A stretch of DNA of 64,000 bases from Postechiella marina. Its GTDB lineage: Bacteria > Bacteroidota > Bacteroidia > Flavobacteriales > Flavobacteriaceae. The notes beneath the pieces are model-generated. The model did no database searches, was not told where the DNA came from, and saw nothing but the letters and a program-made list of their open reading frames with translations. This document shows, piece after piece, positions 17,135-27,900 of this stretch. Both the position numbers and the translations under genes were made by a program. The DNA is taken from NCBI RefSeq assembly GCF_039538365.1, contig NZ_BAABCA010000001.1, positions 248,001 through 312,000 on the forward strand, written 5' to 3'. Position 1 is the stretch's first letter, and every line of letters begins with the position of its first letter.

Positions 17135-19195
17135 TTATTCTCTAAAAAAAGGCTTTTTAAATAAATACCATTTAAAACGAATGCCTATTTCTGTAAAAGT
17201 AAAACCAGCAGCAGTTGCAGATGCTATATTACTTCGGGTACCAAATAAATTAGCTAAACAACGATCTGAAAACTTATGCCCCAATTTAGCTTGAATTCTA
17301 TATGTACTTTGGCTGCTGTCGTCTTCTATATACTGTAAACCAGTAGCTGCGGTTAGTTCATAAAACCATTCTTTTGGTTTAGTTACAGCTTCGTCTTTTA
17401 TTAGATTTACAAATATTTCGCCAGCATTAAACTTTTCTGGACTAAAGTAGATACTTGGTACTTGGTTTTTAAACGTAATGTATTGGTAATTTAACCCCGC
17501 TTTTAAAGACGGTTTACTTAAAATATTATAGTATAAAGATGTAAATAATAAATTTCTTCCATTATCGTCGTTTTGCCAAGTATAAAAATACTGTGTAAAC
17601 CAACCTAAATTAAAATTTGTACTAACATTGTAGTTCGCATATAGGTTATTTTGTACAATTTCTCGATCTAATAAATCTGCATTAAAGCTTTGTATTTCTC
17701 GTTTGTAACCAATATCTAGAGATTGTAGTTTAAGTGGTTTTATGCTAAAAGATAAATCTGTTAAAAGTTGCGTATAATCATCTGTCTCTGCTTTAGCAGA
17801 GGTTACTCCAACAGTACCTTTAAAGGTTATGTTGTTTAATAATTGATAAGACAAACCTACCGATAAATCGTTAGAGGTTGCTTTGTTTTTAGTAACAGAG
17901 TTGTTTGTAGTTCTATAATTATAACTGCCAAAAAGTTTAAACTTGGTAGATAAAGGAAACTCAGCACTATTTTGTAATGAGTAAGCTTCGTTTTTACCAT
18001 TATCAAAAGTATAAGAGGCTTTGCCTTCGTAAAATGGAGTAAAGGTGGTGTTTAGTTCTTTTATAAAATTAGAAGCATCTTTTTGGTTATCATAAAAGGT
18101 TAAGGTGTTCTCTGCAGATTGGTATGCTTTATTATAAAAGCCTAAAGCTTTCATGGCATTTGCTTTTCCTAAGTTACCATCAAAAGAGCTTTCTTGGTTT
18201 TTTAATATTTGGTTATAATCTGTAACACTCTTTTTAAATTCACTTCTGTAAATATTTAGAGTCGCACGCAAAGATAAAATCCAATTTTCGTTTGGTTTTT
18301 CTTTAATAAGGTTATCTATAATAATTTGTGCATTTTTAAATTTTTTATTCCAAATTAAGGCCTGTACATAACGCTCTGTAGTTTGCTGTGTTAAAACCGG
18401 GTTGGTATCTTTTTTTAAAGAATCGTAAGCTGTTTTACTTGTATTTAATGCATCTTTCTCTTTACCTCCTAAGTGAGATACTAAAGCTAAACCGTTTAAA
18501 GCAGTTAGCATATTTTTGGGGTTTTCTTTTAAAATATTATAAGTGTTTTTTGCTTTTTCTAATTGGTTAGATATTAAATATAGGTTAGCAAGGTTTAGTA
18601 AGGTGTCTTTATCATTTTTAAAGAGTTTTAAGTTTTCTTTTAAAAATGTTTCTGCTTCATCATATTTTTGCTCTTGTTGTTTTTGGTATGCATAGCCTAA
18701 ATACATATATTTTTTAGAGGTTAAAGCATTTGGATTGCCAGGAGAAACCTCTAAAGCTATGTTTACATGTTTTAAAGCTTCGTCGTATTCTTTTAAATTA
18801 GAGAGCGTATTGGCATAGCTTAAAAGAGCAGCAAAACTTTTAGGATCTTCGGTTATTAAACCTTTAAAATATATTTTGGCTTCGGGAAAATTTTTATTCC
18901 AAAGTAAAGATTCTCCGTAGTTTAGTTTTACTTCAAAATCGTCACTATAGTCATTTAATAAATTTGTAAACAGTTTATATGCTTTTTCTGGTTGGCCATT
19001 TAAACCAATAGCACGCCCATAGCATAAACGTGCGGTTTTGTTTTTTGGTTGTTCTTTTAAAATGTTTTCAAAAAAGGTTTCGGCTTTATCGTATTTGCCG
19101 GTTTCAAGATAGGTAAAGCCTTCTTTCATGTCTTGAGAAAAACCAATAGATGTAAAAAAGACGAAAAACAGAAATAAATAAGATTTGGGCATCAT
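17135..19195 (-). CDS. TPR repeat protein with C-terminal YaiO-type outer-membrane beta-barrel
   Basis: 686 residues with a signal peptide (about 1-21, ending GFSQ). Residues 24-380 are tetratricopeptide repeats (for example AETFFENILKEQPKNKTARLCYG, EALKHVNIALEVSPGNPNAL), and about 395-686 form alternating beta strands that resemble the YaiO outer-membrane barrel. The arrangement of periplasmic TPRs plus barrel recalls exopolysaccharide export proteins such as PgaA, AlgK/AlgE and BcsC. It is divergent from the STAS-flippase operon, and both could share the intergenic region that carries a LytTR box, although the box is oriented toward the plus-strand genes. Function as a polysaccharide exporter is inferred. 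Confidence 0.8.
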   Translation of the reverse strand: MMPKSYLFLFFVFFTSIGFSQDMKEGFTYLETGKYDKAETFFENILKEQPKNKTARLCYGRAIGLNGQPEKAYKLFTNLLNDYSDDFEVKLNYGESLLWNKNFPEAKIYFKGLITEDPKSFAALLSYANTLSNLKEYDEALKHVNIALEVSPGNPNALTSKKYMYLGYAYQKQQEQKYDEAETFLKENLKLFKNDKDTLLNLANLYLISNQLEKAKNTYNILKENPKNMLTALNGLALVSHLGGKEKDALNTSKTAYDSLKKDTNPVLTQQTTERYVQALIWNKKFKNAQIIIDNLIKEKPNENWILSLRATLNIYRSEFKKSVTDYNQILKNQESSFDGNLGKANAMKALGFYNKAYQSAENTLTFYDNQKDASNFIKELNTTFTPFYEGKASYTFDNGKNEAYSLQNSAEFPLSTKFKLFGSYNYRTTNNSVTKNKATSNDLSVGLSYQLLNNITFKGTVGVTSAKAETDDYTQLLTDLSFSIKPLKLQSLDIGYKREIQSFNADLLDREIVQNNLYANYNVSTNFNLGWFTQYFYTWQNDDNGRNLLFTSLYYNILSKPSLKAGLNYQYITFKNQVPSIYFSPEKFNAGEIFVNLIKDEAVTKPKEWFYELTAATGLQYIEDDSSQSTYRIQAKLGHKFSDRCLANLFGTRSNIASATAAGFTFTEIGIRFKWYLFKKPFFRE

Positions 19196-19235
19196 TTGTT
19201 ATTTTTAGCTAGTGCAAGTTAAGCAATCAATTTAA

Positions 19236-19273
19236 ATCATTCGTCTACAGAAAATGTTTATTCATCGAAATTT
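19236..19273 (+). promoter_or_regulatory. LytTR-type direct repeat upstream of STAS-flippase operon
   Basis: ATCATTCGTCTACAGAA at 19236 and TTTATTCATCGAAATTT at 19257; TTC cores at 19240 and 19261 are exactly 21 bases apart. This is the clearest two-copy site of the set. Confidence 0.62.
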
Positions 19274-19298
19274 AATGGGATTTCGCTGATACATGAAA

Positions 19299-19306
19299 GA
19301 TATTTG
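19299..19306 (+). promoter_or_regulatory. Probable -7 box of the STAS operon
   Basis: GATATTTG, one base from TAnnTTTG, starts 59 bases after the first TTC core, the same distance as at 20980 and 28376. A run AATAAACCCC follows, also shared among these promoters. Confidence 0.4.
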
Positions 19307-19335
19307 TGACAATAAACCCCTAAATATTTGAAATT

Positions 19336-19614
19336 ATGGCATTAATTATTACTAATGAAAACGGAACCTTATTTTTTAAAGGATGTATTAATTCTTCTAC
19401 ATCTGAAGCATTTAGAAACCACTTACTTACCATTTTAAATAACAAAAAGCCTTTGGTTATTAATATGGAGGCGGTTACCAAAATCGATACTAGCGGACTA
19501 TTAGCTTTATATAAAATTTATAAAAGAACACTTGTTTACAATCTAGAATTTAAAATTACAGGTAGAGGTAGAAAGGATATATATAGAGCATTAAAAATAC
19601 CTGTATTAGCTTAA
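19336..19614 (+). CDS. STAS-domain (anti-sigma-factor-antagonist-like) protein
   Basis: 92 residues, one STAS domain: beta strand start, then LVINMEAVTKIDTSGLLALYKIY in which IDTSG is the conserved loop whose Ser/Thr is phosphorylated in SpoIIAA-type proteins. No partner kinase or anti-sigma factor is nearby. It precedes the flippase by 21 bases and begins behind a LytTR direct repeat. In other bacteria STAS switches regulate exopolysaccharide production post-translationally (for example SypA in Vibrio), a suggestive parallel only. Confidence 0.85.
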   Translation: MALIITNENGTLFFKGCINSSTSEAFRNHLLTILNNKKPLVINMEAVTKIDTSGLLALYKIYKRTLVYNLEFKITGRGRKDIYRALKIPVLA

Positions 19615-19635
19615 TATATAACTAATGAATAACTA

Positions 19636-20913
19636 ATGAATAAGAAAGTTATGCAAGTTTTATCTATACTAAAAACAAGAAAAATTACTCCAGAGCAATT
19701 GTTTATGCTTAGTGTTTTAGCTGTAAATGGTGGTAATTATTTATATAACCTTATTCTTGGTAGGTTATTAGGGCCAGAACAATTTGCAGATGCTGCTGTT
19801 CTTATTACTTTTTTATTGGTTTTATCTTTTGTAGCTATGACGTTTCAATTAGTTACTGCAAAGTTTTCTGTAATTTTTGAAGCCAATGTGTTTACAAATT
19901 TCATATCTAGAGTTTATAAAAGAGCAAGTATTGTTGGCCTTTTATGTGGTATACTTATAGTTGTGTTTGCTAAACAGTTGCAGCTTGTTTTTAACACCTC
20001 TACATCTAGTATGTTTGTAATATTTGGTATTGGTGTGCCTTTATATTTTTTAATGAGTGTTAACCGAGGTATTTTTCAAGGTAAAAAAGAGTTTAAATCG
20101 CTCTCTATAACTTACCAAAGCGAAATGTTAAGTAGGTTGATAATTACTTTGGGACTTATCTTTTTATTTAATATTCAATCTTCGGTAGTTATAGCTATTG
20201 GTATTTTAATTTCTTTTGGTTTTGGCTTACTACCATTTAAAGCAAAGCATGTTTCTTTTAAAAAAACGTTTTTAGATAAAGCACACAGCAAAAAAATAAC
20301 AAACTTTTTTGTACTTACAGCTTTTTACGAGCTTACTCAAATTATTATAAATAATAGTGATATTCTTTTAGTTAAGCATTATTTTGAATCTTACGAAGCT
20401 GGCTTATATGCATCGTTGGCCTTAATAGGTCGTATTGTCTATTTTATAGCTTGGATGTTTGTTATGCTATTATTGCCAACAGTTGTTCAGCTTAATAAAG
20501 AAGGGAAATCTACAGCTCCTATTTTATTTAAATACGTTATTTACATTGCTTTAATTGCTAGTGTTATTGTATTGGCATGTGCCATTTTACCAGAAACAAT
20601 GATTACCATTTTATTTGGAGATAGTTATTTGGCTATGGCTCCGTTATTATGGAAGTATGCGCTTGCTACTGGCATGTTTGCAGTGTCTAACATCTTTGCT
20701 TATTACTATTTGTCTTTAGATAAATATATTCCTGTTATAATTTCTGGGGTATTTGGTATGCTGCAAATGGGACTAGTTGTTTTCTACCACGATAGCCTAG
20801 AACAAGTAGTGCACATGCAAATAGTAGCTATGGCTTTATTATTATGTATTCAAATAACATGGTTTGTAATAGATTTAAAATTAAGTAATAAGAAAAAGCT
20901 TAATCTAAAGTAA
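19636..20913 (+). CDS. Wzx-like polysaccharide flippase (MOP superfamily)
   Basis: 425 residues with about 12-14 hydrophobic helices and the family pattern of oligosaccharide flippases: N-terminal YLYNLILGRLLGPEQFADAAV and the later LLVKHYFESYEAGLYASLALIGRIVYF. It would translocate lipid-linked glycans across the inner membrane. Second gene of the STAS operon and upstream of a GT4 transferase. The next LytTR box starts four bases after its stop codon. Confidence 0.85.
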   Translation: MNKKVMQVLSILKTRKITPEQLFMLSVLAVNGGNYLYNLILGRLLGPEQFADAAVLITFLLVLSFVAMTFQLVTAKFSVIFEANVFTNFISRVYKRASIVGLLCGILIVVFAKQLQLVFNTSTSSMFVIFGIGVPLYFLMSVNRGIFQGKKEFKSLSITYQSEMLSRLIITLGLIFLFNIQSSVVIAIGILISFGFGLLPFKAKHVSFKKTFLDKAHSKKITNFFVLTAFYELTQIIINNSDILLVKHYFESYEAGLYASLALIGRIVYFIAWMFVMLLLPTVVQLNKEGKSTAPILFKYVIYIALIASVIVLACAILPETMITILFGDSYLAMAPLLWKYALATGMFAVSNIFAYYYLSLDKYIPVIISGVFGMLQMGLVVFYHDSLEQVVHMQIVAMALLLCIQITWFVIDLKLSNKKKLNLK

Positions 20914-20916
20914 TAT

Positions 20917-20953
20917 GCCATTCGTCTATAGTAATTGCTGTTTAACCTAAGTA
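20917..20953 (+). promoter_or_regulatory. LytTR-type box upstream of the GT4 gene
   Basis: GCCATTCGTCTATAGTA at 20917-20933, with a degenerate copy GCTGTTTAACCTAAGT starting at 20937 (20-base offset). Confidence 0.55.
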
Positions 20954-20979
20954 TCTCTAGTTTTTAGAGATGTAAAACC

Positions 20980-20987
20980 CAAATTTG
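20980..20987 (+). promoter_or_regulatory. Probable -7 box of the GT4 gene
   Basis: CAAATTTG starts 59 bases after the TTC core at 20921, followed by TATTATTATTAAACCCC. Confidence 0.4.
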
Positions 20988-21012
20988 TATTATTATTAAA
21001 CCCCATTTAATT

Positions 21013-22230
21013 ATGAAATTAGCAATAGTAACAGCCTACCCACCAAGCAAAGTAACCTTAAACGAATATGCTTACCATTTGGTAAAACAGTTTAGACAAA
21101 AGGAAAACATTACTGAATTAATATTATTGACAGATAAAACGGAAGGTAAAAAAGATTTAGAGTTTACTGAAGCTGGTTGTAAAATTACAGTAAAAGAGTG
21201 TTGGTCTTTTAATAGTTATACAAATATTTTTAGTGTAACAAAAGCGATGAATATAACTAAGCCAGATGCTGTTTTATTTAATCTTCAATTTATGAAATTT
21301 GGAGATAAAAAAATAGCTGCAGCTTTAGGCTTAATGTTGCCAATGGTATGTAAATTAAAAAGAATACCAAATATTGTTTTATTACACAATATTCTAGAAG
21401 AAGTAGATTTAGGATCTGCAGGTTTTACATCAAACAAAATAATGCAAAAACTATATGGTTTTATAGGTACAACATTAACACGTTTAATTTTACAAGCAGA
21501 TACTGTGGCATTAACCATGGAAAAATATGTAAACATTCTTGAAAAGAAATATAATGCTAAGAATGTAAAATTAATACCTCATGGTACTTTTGAGATACCA
21601 GAAGAACCAAAATATCGCATACCCAAAGAGCCTATGCAAGTAATGACCTTTGGAAAGTTTGGTACGTACAAAAAAGTAGAGTCTATGATTGAGGCTGTTG
21701 TTAAAGTAAGACAATCTACAGGTTTAGATCTAGAGGTTGTTATTGCAGGAACAGACAACCCTAATGTACCTGGTTATTTAGCTAAAGTACAAGAAGATTA
21801 TAAAGATGTACCACAAGTACGTTTTACAGGTTATGTAGAAGAGTTTGAAGTACCTACGTTATTTAACGAAAGTGCAGTGGTTGTTTTTCCTTACACATCT
21901 ACAACAGGTAGTTCTGGAGTATTACACCAAGCAGGAAGCTATGGTAAAGCAGTGGTAATGCCAGATTTAGGCGATTTAGCATTACTAGTTAAAGATGAAG
22001 GGTATAGAGGCGAATTTTTCGAGCCAACCTCTGTAGATAGTTTAGCTAGCGCGATTGAAGCTATTGTAACTAACGACGACTATAGAATACAATTAGGAAC
22101 CTATAATTATAAGGCAGCTACAGCATTTCCTATGTCTAAAATAGCAGATATCTATATAGATACTTTTGAACGTATTATAATAAGTAAAGGCATATCTAAA
22201 ACAGAAGAAGTAAATAGCGTTATTTCTTAG
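21013..22230 (+). CDS. Group 1 (GT4-family, GT-B fold) glycosyltransferase
   Basis: 405 residues, soluble. N-terminal half begins MKLAIVTAYPPSKVTLNEYAYHL, a common acceptor-side start in GT4; the C-terminal donor half holds PMQVMTFGKFGTYKKVESMIEAV, VRFTGYVEEFEVPTLFNES and the nucleotide-sugar-binding stretch FPYTSTTGSSGVLHQAGSYGKAVV, although the usual E-x7-E is not obvious. It has its own LytTR-type promoter. The end overlaps the 3' end of the convergent hydrolase gene by 11 bases. Confidence 0.85.
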   Translation: MKLAIVTAYPPSKVTLNEYAYHLVKQFRQKENITELILLTDKTEGKKDLEFTEAGCKITVKECWSFNSYTNIFSVTKAMNITKPDAVLFNLQFMKFGDKKIAAALGLMLPMVCKLKRIPNIVLLHNILEEVDLGSAGFTSNKIMQKLYGFIGTTLTRLILQADTVALTMEKYVNILEKKYNAKNVKLIPHGTFEIPEEPKYRIPKEPMQVMTFGKFGTYKKVESMIEAVVKVRQSTGLDLEVVIAGTDNPNVPGYLAKVQEDYKDVPQVRFTGYVEEFEVPTLFNESAVVVFPYTSTTGSSGVLHQAGSYGKAVVMPDLGDLALLVKDEGYRGEFFEPTSVDSLASAIEAIVTNDDYRIQLGTYNYKAATAFPMSKIADIYIDTFERIIISKGISKTEEVNSVIS

Positions 22231-23755
22231 AAATATATTTAAAAGCTGCTTTTTCTTTACCGTCTTTTGAAATAAAACCAAAATGTTTTTGAACATTTTT
22301 ACGCCAAGGAAGTCTACCAACGACTTCCTTTGGTATTTCTCCAAAATCATATAAAGTCCAAAACATAAAGGGAATGTTGTTCTCGGTAAAAACTTCTTGC
22401 GTGTATTTATGAAACTCGGCTTGATCTTCTTCGTTTGTTCCAAAGGGTTTCCAAAATCCTTTATATGAAGAAATACCATACTCTTGTAATAATATAGGTT
22501 TGTTTTTTACTTGTTTAGTTAAAATTTTATGAGCTTCAAGAAATTTATCAATATCTCTATAATAGTGATACGATACAAAATCTACTTGATTTAATAATTC
22601 AACACCAGCCTCTGGAGAAGACCATCCAATGGTTACAGGGTGGTTTTTGTCCCATTTTTTTATATTAATTAGCATTTGATCTAGCCAAGCTAAAACACGT
22701 TGTTTTCCTCTAGATTCAAAGTCTAAATCTGGCTCATTTTTAATATCCCAACCTAAAAGAGCAGGGTGGTCTTTTACTGCATTTACTAGAGTTTCAGCAT
22801 GGCGATGTGTTAAAGTCCAGTTCGAAACATCGTAATCTCCATAAAAATCAAAAAGCGTAATAAGTACATCTAGATTGTTTTCTTTAGCTAAATCAAGGGT
22901 GTTTTTTAATAAGTCTAATTTTTTGCCTTTTACACTATGTTTACCAAAATCTTCGTATTGTATAAATATTCTAATGGTGTTAAGTCCCATTTTTTTAATA
23001 ATCTTAAAATCATTATTTATAATGGTATCGTTAAACTTTTTACCAAAAGTATCCCAAGGCGAATCTTTAGGGTAGTAATTTAGGCCTCTTAAATTTTTAA
23101 TTTTAGCGAGTTGTTTATCTATTTTTCGAGATTTAGCTTTAGTAGTATCTACAGGAGTTGTAATTTCTTTTAAATGTCTAATGCGCCAAAAACCGTCTTC
23201 TAGCAACATCATAACTTGATAGCTTGTGGTATCTTTTTCGGCAAATAATAATTTTTCGCCTTCATATACTTCTTGATATTCTTCAACATTATGATCTTTA
23301 AAAACAACCATTGTACCATCGGCGGTGTAAAAATCGAGAGACGAATTGTGGTTTAATGTAGTACGTTTATACCACTGTTTTTTCTTTATATTTAAATCTA
23401 TGTTATCATACAATCTTACTCTTGCACTATCGGTATAAAAGTCTTCAATACCATAACGATCGTTTTTTTTGTATGCAATATTTCGAACATGCCAAGCGTT
23501 CATGTAATCGTTTGTAATTTCGCCTAATGCTTGTTTTTCCATTGGTCTGCCTGGGTTTTGTAAATTGGTCCAGGTTAAGCTGGGTTTGTAAACATCTTCC
23601 ATGGGTACTTCTAAATGGAGCATCGATGTTTTATCGGCTCCCGTATTCATAAAAGCCCATGCAGCACTTATGCCAAAAATAATTAAGGCATTTACAGCTA
23701 TAAAAGTGACTAATATAATTACTCTATATAATGTTTTGTTTAATTTAATTGTCAT
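22220..23755 (-). CDS. Membrane-anchored GH5-like glycoside hydrolase
   Basis: 511 residues: N-terminal membrane anchor (about 10-35), a NTF2/SnoaL-like stretch (about 70-200), then a clan GH-A TIM barrel (about 215-511). Catalytic candidates are Glu in WDIKNEPDLDF (acid/base) and Glu in PILLQEYGISS (nucleophile). Such hydrolases occur in exopolysaccharide clusters, where they trim or edit polymer in the periplasm, like BcsZ in cellulose operons. It overlaps the upstream lipoprotein gene by 11 bases and belongs to a three-gene minus-strand operon. Substrate unknown. Confidence 0.85.
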   Translation of the reverse strand: MTIKLNKTLYRVIILVTFIAVNALIIFGISAAWAFMNTGADKTSMLHLEVPMEDVYKPSLTWTNLQNPGRPMEKQALGEITNDYMNAWHVRNIAYKKNDRYGIEDFYTDSARVRLYDNIDLNIKKKQWYKRTTLNHNSSLDFYTADGTMVVFKDHNVEEYQEVYEGEKLLFAEKDTTSYQVMMLLEDGFWRIRHLKEITTPVDTTKAKSRKIDKQLAKIKNLRGLNYYPKDSPWDTFGKKFNDTIINNDFKIIKKMGLNTIRIFIQYEDFGKHSVKGKKLDLLKNTLDLAKENNLDVLITLFDFYGDYDVSNWTLTHRHAETLVNAVKDHPALLGWDIKNEPDLDFESRGKQRVLAWLDQMLINIKKWDKNHPVTIGWSSPEAGVELLNQVDFVSYHYYRDIDKFLEAHKILTKQVKNKPILLQEYGISSYKGFWKPFGTNEEDQAEFHKYTQEVFTENNIPFMFWTLYDFGEIPKEVVGRLPWRKNVQKHFGFISKDGKEKAAFKYISKK

Positions 23756-24983
23756 GTATATGTTTTGTAAACTCCTTAGTTATTCCTGCTGCTTTTAGTT
23801 TTAAAATATATTCACCTTCTGGAAGAAAATATTCGCCTAAAAAAATATTACAAGTCCCATTTTTAGAGGTTGTTTTTTTTGTTTCTATAAATTTACCGGT
23901 TTTATCGTAAATATCTAACTGTAAAAGTAGACCATCTGGTATTAATTGTTTCATAAAGCTTTCAAACGGACCTATGTCAATATTTCTATTGCCTTTAGAA
24001 AAATACACGGGATAATCTTTTATGGCAGATTCAAAATTGTAACTTATAATATTACTTTCTGCTGCTCCTGTTACAAAAGCTTGAATTTTCCATTTTGAGG
24101 CTTGGTCTGGATGTAAAGTTCTCGCCTCAACAATGCCATTTAAAGTAGTACCAATGGTATAGAGGTGTGCGTTGTTTTGGTTTTTAATAATAAAAGTTAC
24201 TAGTGTACCGTTGCTTACTTGGTTTCCAAATTCATCTCGAATAATATCCGATTTAAGAGTTAGTATTTGATTCCCATCAGCATAGTTGTGAGCGCTAGAA
24301 GCAGATATTTTAAAGTTGGTGGCATTACTTGGGTACACTATTGTAGCAAGTTCTTTGGATGTGGTTCCATTACATTCAGACGTTACCAATATTCTGCCAG
24401 ACTTGGTTGTAGAGCGTACATTATAAAAAGCAAAAAAGCTTTGTGTTTTAATTTGTAGTTCGCTAATTTTTTCTAAAAACTGATATTTTACGGTAATCTG
24501 TGTACCATCGTTTAAAGGGTTGTCGTAAACATCGGTTGGAGAAACCGTAAGCATCGAATAATCGTTATAACCAGCAGTAACACTTCGAGGTCCAAAATAA
24601 GATTCTAGGTGAGTGGCAATGGGTTCGTTTGTTGCAATATCTAGTTTTCCTTTTAGCAAAGCTTTGCCATGGTTAATTAGTTTCCATCTACAAGGGCCTG
24701 CAAGCCTTGTATAATTTACAGGTAACTTAAACAAAATTTGATTACCACTGTTTTTTATGGGTGATAATAGTGTGCTACCATAAGCATTTTTTACTTGTAA
24801 TTTAATATTTTTTGATACACTATTGGTTTTAAAACGCAGTGAAATACTGTCTCCAGCGGTGTATTTAGTTTGCGAAGTTTTAAGCTCAATTTGGGGTGTT
24901 ATTAGTAGAGGCTGCGTCTCTTCATTTTTAGAAGAGCAACTTATTAAAAAGAGACTCAATATAAATATTACTATAAATCGCAT
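23745..24983 (-). CDS. Lipoprotein with Ig-like/invasin-like beta domains
   Basis: 412 residues. Lipobox LFLISC at the end of a short signal peptide (Cys about residue 16). The body shows three or four beta-sandwich repeats: TKYTAGDSISLRFKTNS, YSMLTVSPTDVYDNPLNDGTQITV and ILTLKSDIIRDEFGNQVSNGTLVTF; the last two resemble Big_1-type Ig domains. Likely a periplasmic or surface scaffold for the glycan machinery. Located between the GT-C-like protein (1-base gap) and the hydrolase (overlap), so all three should be co-expressed. Confidence 0.75.
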   Translation of the reverse strand: MRFIVIFILSLFLISCSSKNEETQPLLITPQIELKTSQTKYTAGDSISLRFKTNSVSKNIKLQVKNAYGSTLLSPIKNSGNQILFKLPVNYTRLAGPCRWKLINHGKALLKGKLDIATNEPIATHLESYFGPRSVTAGYNDYSMLTVSPTDVYDNPLNDGTQITVKYQFLEKISELQIKTQSFFAFYNVRSTTKSGRILVTSECNGTTSKELATIVYPSNATNFKISASSAHNYADGNQILTLKSDIIRDEFGNQVSNGTLVTFIIKNQNNAHLYTIGTTLNGIVEARTLHPDQASKWKIQAFVTGAAESNIISYNFESAIKDYPVYFSKGNRNIDIGPFESFMKQLIPDGLLLQLDIYDKTGKFIETKKTTSKNGTCNIFLGEYFLPEGEYILKLKAAGITKEFTKHIHDN

Positions 24984-24984
24984 A

Positions 24985-27900
24985 TTATTTTGGATTACCT
25001 ATATAACTATTTATTTCAAATTTTAAATAGTCAAATCCTTTACCTTTAAATGGTTGGGTTTGTTGTTGGCCATGTACTGTTTTTCGGTTAGGGAAAATTT
25101 TATCTGCAATGGCTTGGTTGGGTAAACCATTTACAAAGCAATTTTTAAGGCTACTGTTTATAATTTCTAAACTATCAAGGTCTAAAGGTTTGTAATTAAA
25201 AAATTGTTTGCGTTGTATGCGCACACCTTCGGTCACAAATTTATGATCTACCCAAAGTAAATTACTTTTATCATCATAATAAGAAATAATTAGTTGTGGA
25301 ATGGTAACTTCTTGCACACCAGAATTAAATAAAACACCATTAAAGCCTTGTTCTGTATATTCTAAATTTTGTAAAGCAACATGTTTGTATAAATCTGTAT
25401 TTGCGGTGTTTCCTGCAGATTGTAAATTAAATTTAGTTGGTTGCTCTTCAAAGCTAACAGGTGTAAATTGATCAGGATCAAAAGTAGGTGGTAATGTGTC
25501 TTTAGTAGAAGACCACGCTATACCTTCAAAATTAATTTTAAAAGCGGTTGTTTCTTTAGGCATTAATTTATGCTTCATTTGGTGTTTGGCGTTATAATTT
25601 GCCAATTCTTTATTGTCATCATTATAAAGAGTTGCCTTTATTACAACATCTGCTGGGGTATTATCAACATTTTGCAGCTCTCCTATAACGCTATATTGTC
25701 CTTTGTATTTTACAAGTTTTGCCGATAGAATTTCTAAAACAGGTTGTTTTAAAACATCTTCGTGGTAGGTTTCTTGAGTTGTTATTTTTCGTCTACCATG
25801 GTTGTAAAATGTTGTTCCGTTTGCTGTAAATAGCTGGTCTGGCGGAATATCGTTATCAAACTTGGATGGTTTTATATACCATTTATTATCTATTTTAACA
25901 AGCTCATGGTAATCGTTAGAAAAAATGTTTTCTAAAGGCGTTATCCACCTAGTTGCCACTTTTGCCTTAGCACTATTTTTGGTTTGGTCGTAAATTTCTA
26001 TGCCTAAAGAATCCATTTTTGCGTAAGAACTTAAAATACCATCGGTAACAGATACTTCAAGCATGTATTGTGCTATATCTATATTGCTATCGGGATCTAA
26101 ATAAGAATGTGCTCTAGTAAACTCTTTAAAATCTAAGGCATCGTAGTAAGATTCAACCACGTTATTTGGAGATAGTTGAGCAACATTTTTTACGTAAAAT
26201 ATATACATGCCATAACCTAAACAAATAAGAACAACCAATGCCCACCAATGCGAGAACATTAAAAGTTTTGAAGGGAATTTGTTATAGGGCAATTTTAATT
26301 TCATAAAAGAATGCTCTTCTAGTTTTTTAGATTTTAATAACCTTACCCAAAGCATTTGAATGTTTATAAAAAAGGCAATAAGTACAGTAGAAATAGGAAT
26401 AATACCCCACATAATTTTCATTATGGTAGGTACATCTTGTTTGGGCATAATTTGCGGGATAGGGGCAACATTTAGTTTTTCCCAAACCATAATACCATTT
26501 TCTAATTGCTGCAATCGTTGCCAGCCACAGTAATAGAGTATGGGGTCGTAAAATTTATCGTTAGAGAATATGTATTTTAAATTATACTTTTCTGGTACAG
26601 TTAAAAATTGTTGTAACGAGCCTATACCTTCTACACCTCTAAATTTTGAGTTTTCTATACGCTCTATGGCTCGTGTTGTTAGCTCGGGTAATCGCCTTGC
26701 AGAATGGTAATTACCATCTACCGTCATTGCATTTGTTTGTGCTGATAGCCATGCCATTTGATCGCCAAAACCTAATGGTAGATAGCGCCATGAATCATGC
26801 GAATCTGCCCCAAGAAAATTCACAATAGGTAACATTTTTATTTTTGCAGGTTGCGAGGGCCTAAAATAACCTAAAGTCATGGTAAAAAGGACCATAAATA
26901 ACATGCCTCCAGCAATTAGTCCTCCTAAAACGCGATGGTATACACCACCAAATTTTTCTTGAACAAGTGTTTTTAAATCTCCTTCAACCATTCTGTATGC
27001 AAACTCTGCGAATATGGGTAGTGCCATAATAGTTGCCCAAAGGGTAAATCTATCTAGAGTAAGGATGTTGAAGGCCATTTCGCCTAGCATCATAAGCGGA
27101 ATAGGCGTTGTACCTCCCGTTCCTAAAATGGTTAAAAGGGTAAAAGATAGCCCAAAGAAAATATAGCGCTTGCTAAAATATCTATAGAAAAAATAAGGTA
27201 AAACAAATAAGAATATACCCCAGGGAATTACAAAAAACACAAGACCAGAAGATGTAACCTCTAAAAAATTATCTCTAGATCCATGTGGTATTGCTACTTG
27301 TGTAATAGGGTTTCTTTTCGAATTGTACCAGTAAGGAAAAATACAGAATACAAGTAAAAATATAGCAGAAAAACCAAATTTAACGATACGCCAAAAATGT
27401 TGTAATGTTGTGTTCCAGAATACTTTAAAGGTAAGGTCTCTATTTCTTTTAACTTTTTCTCTAGAGGCATCCATAACAGCCATACCAATTAAAGGCGCTA
27501 TAAAAAATACCATACCAAAAAGAGGTGTTACATGGTGCGATGTTACGGTAACAGCAAGCATAGATACCGAGGTTAAAAAATATCGCATTTTACCCGTTTT
27601 AATCCATAAGTAAATTTCGGTCATGGAATGTAGTAAAATAGACAATGCTGTTACACTAGGCAATTGGCCAAAAATATGTAATGTCTCTACAAAAGTTGAG
27701 GAGAAAACAGCTAAAACTGCACCATAACCTGCAATTCTTCGGCTACCGGTCATTAATAAAGTGTACCGGTATGCCCCGGTAATAAATAAAACAATAGCTA
27801 TTAAGGCAACCGAGTACATTCCAAATTTTAAGCCACCAATATAAGAGAGTATACCAATAACTTGATGCACTAGCGGTGGATAAGATTGTACAGTAAACCC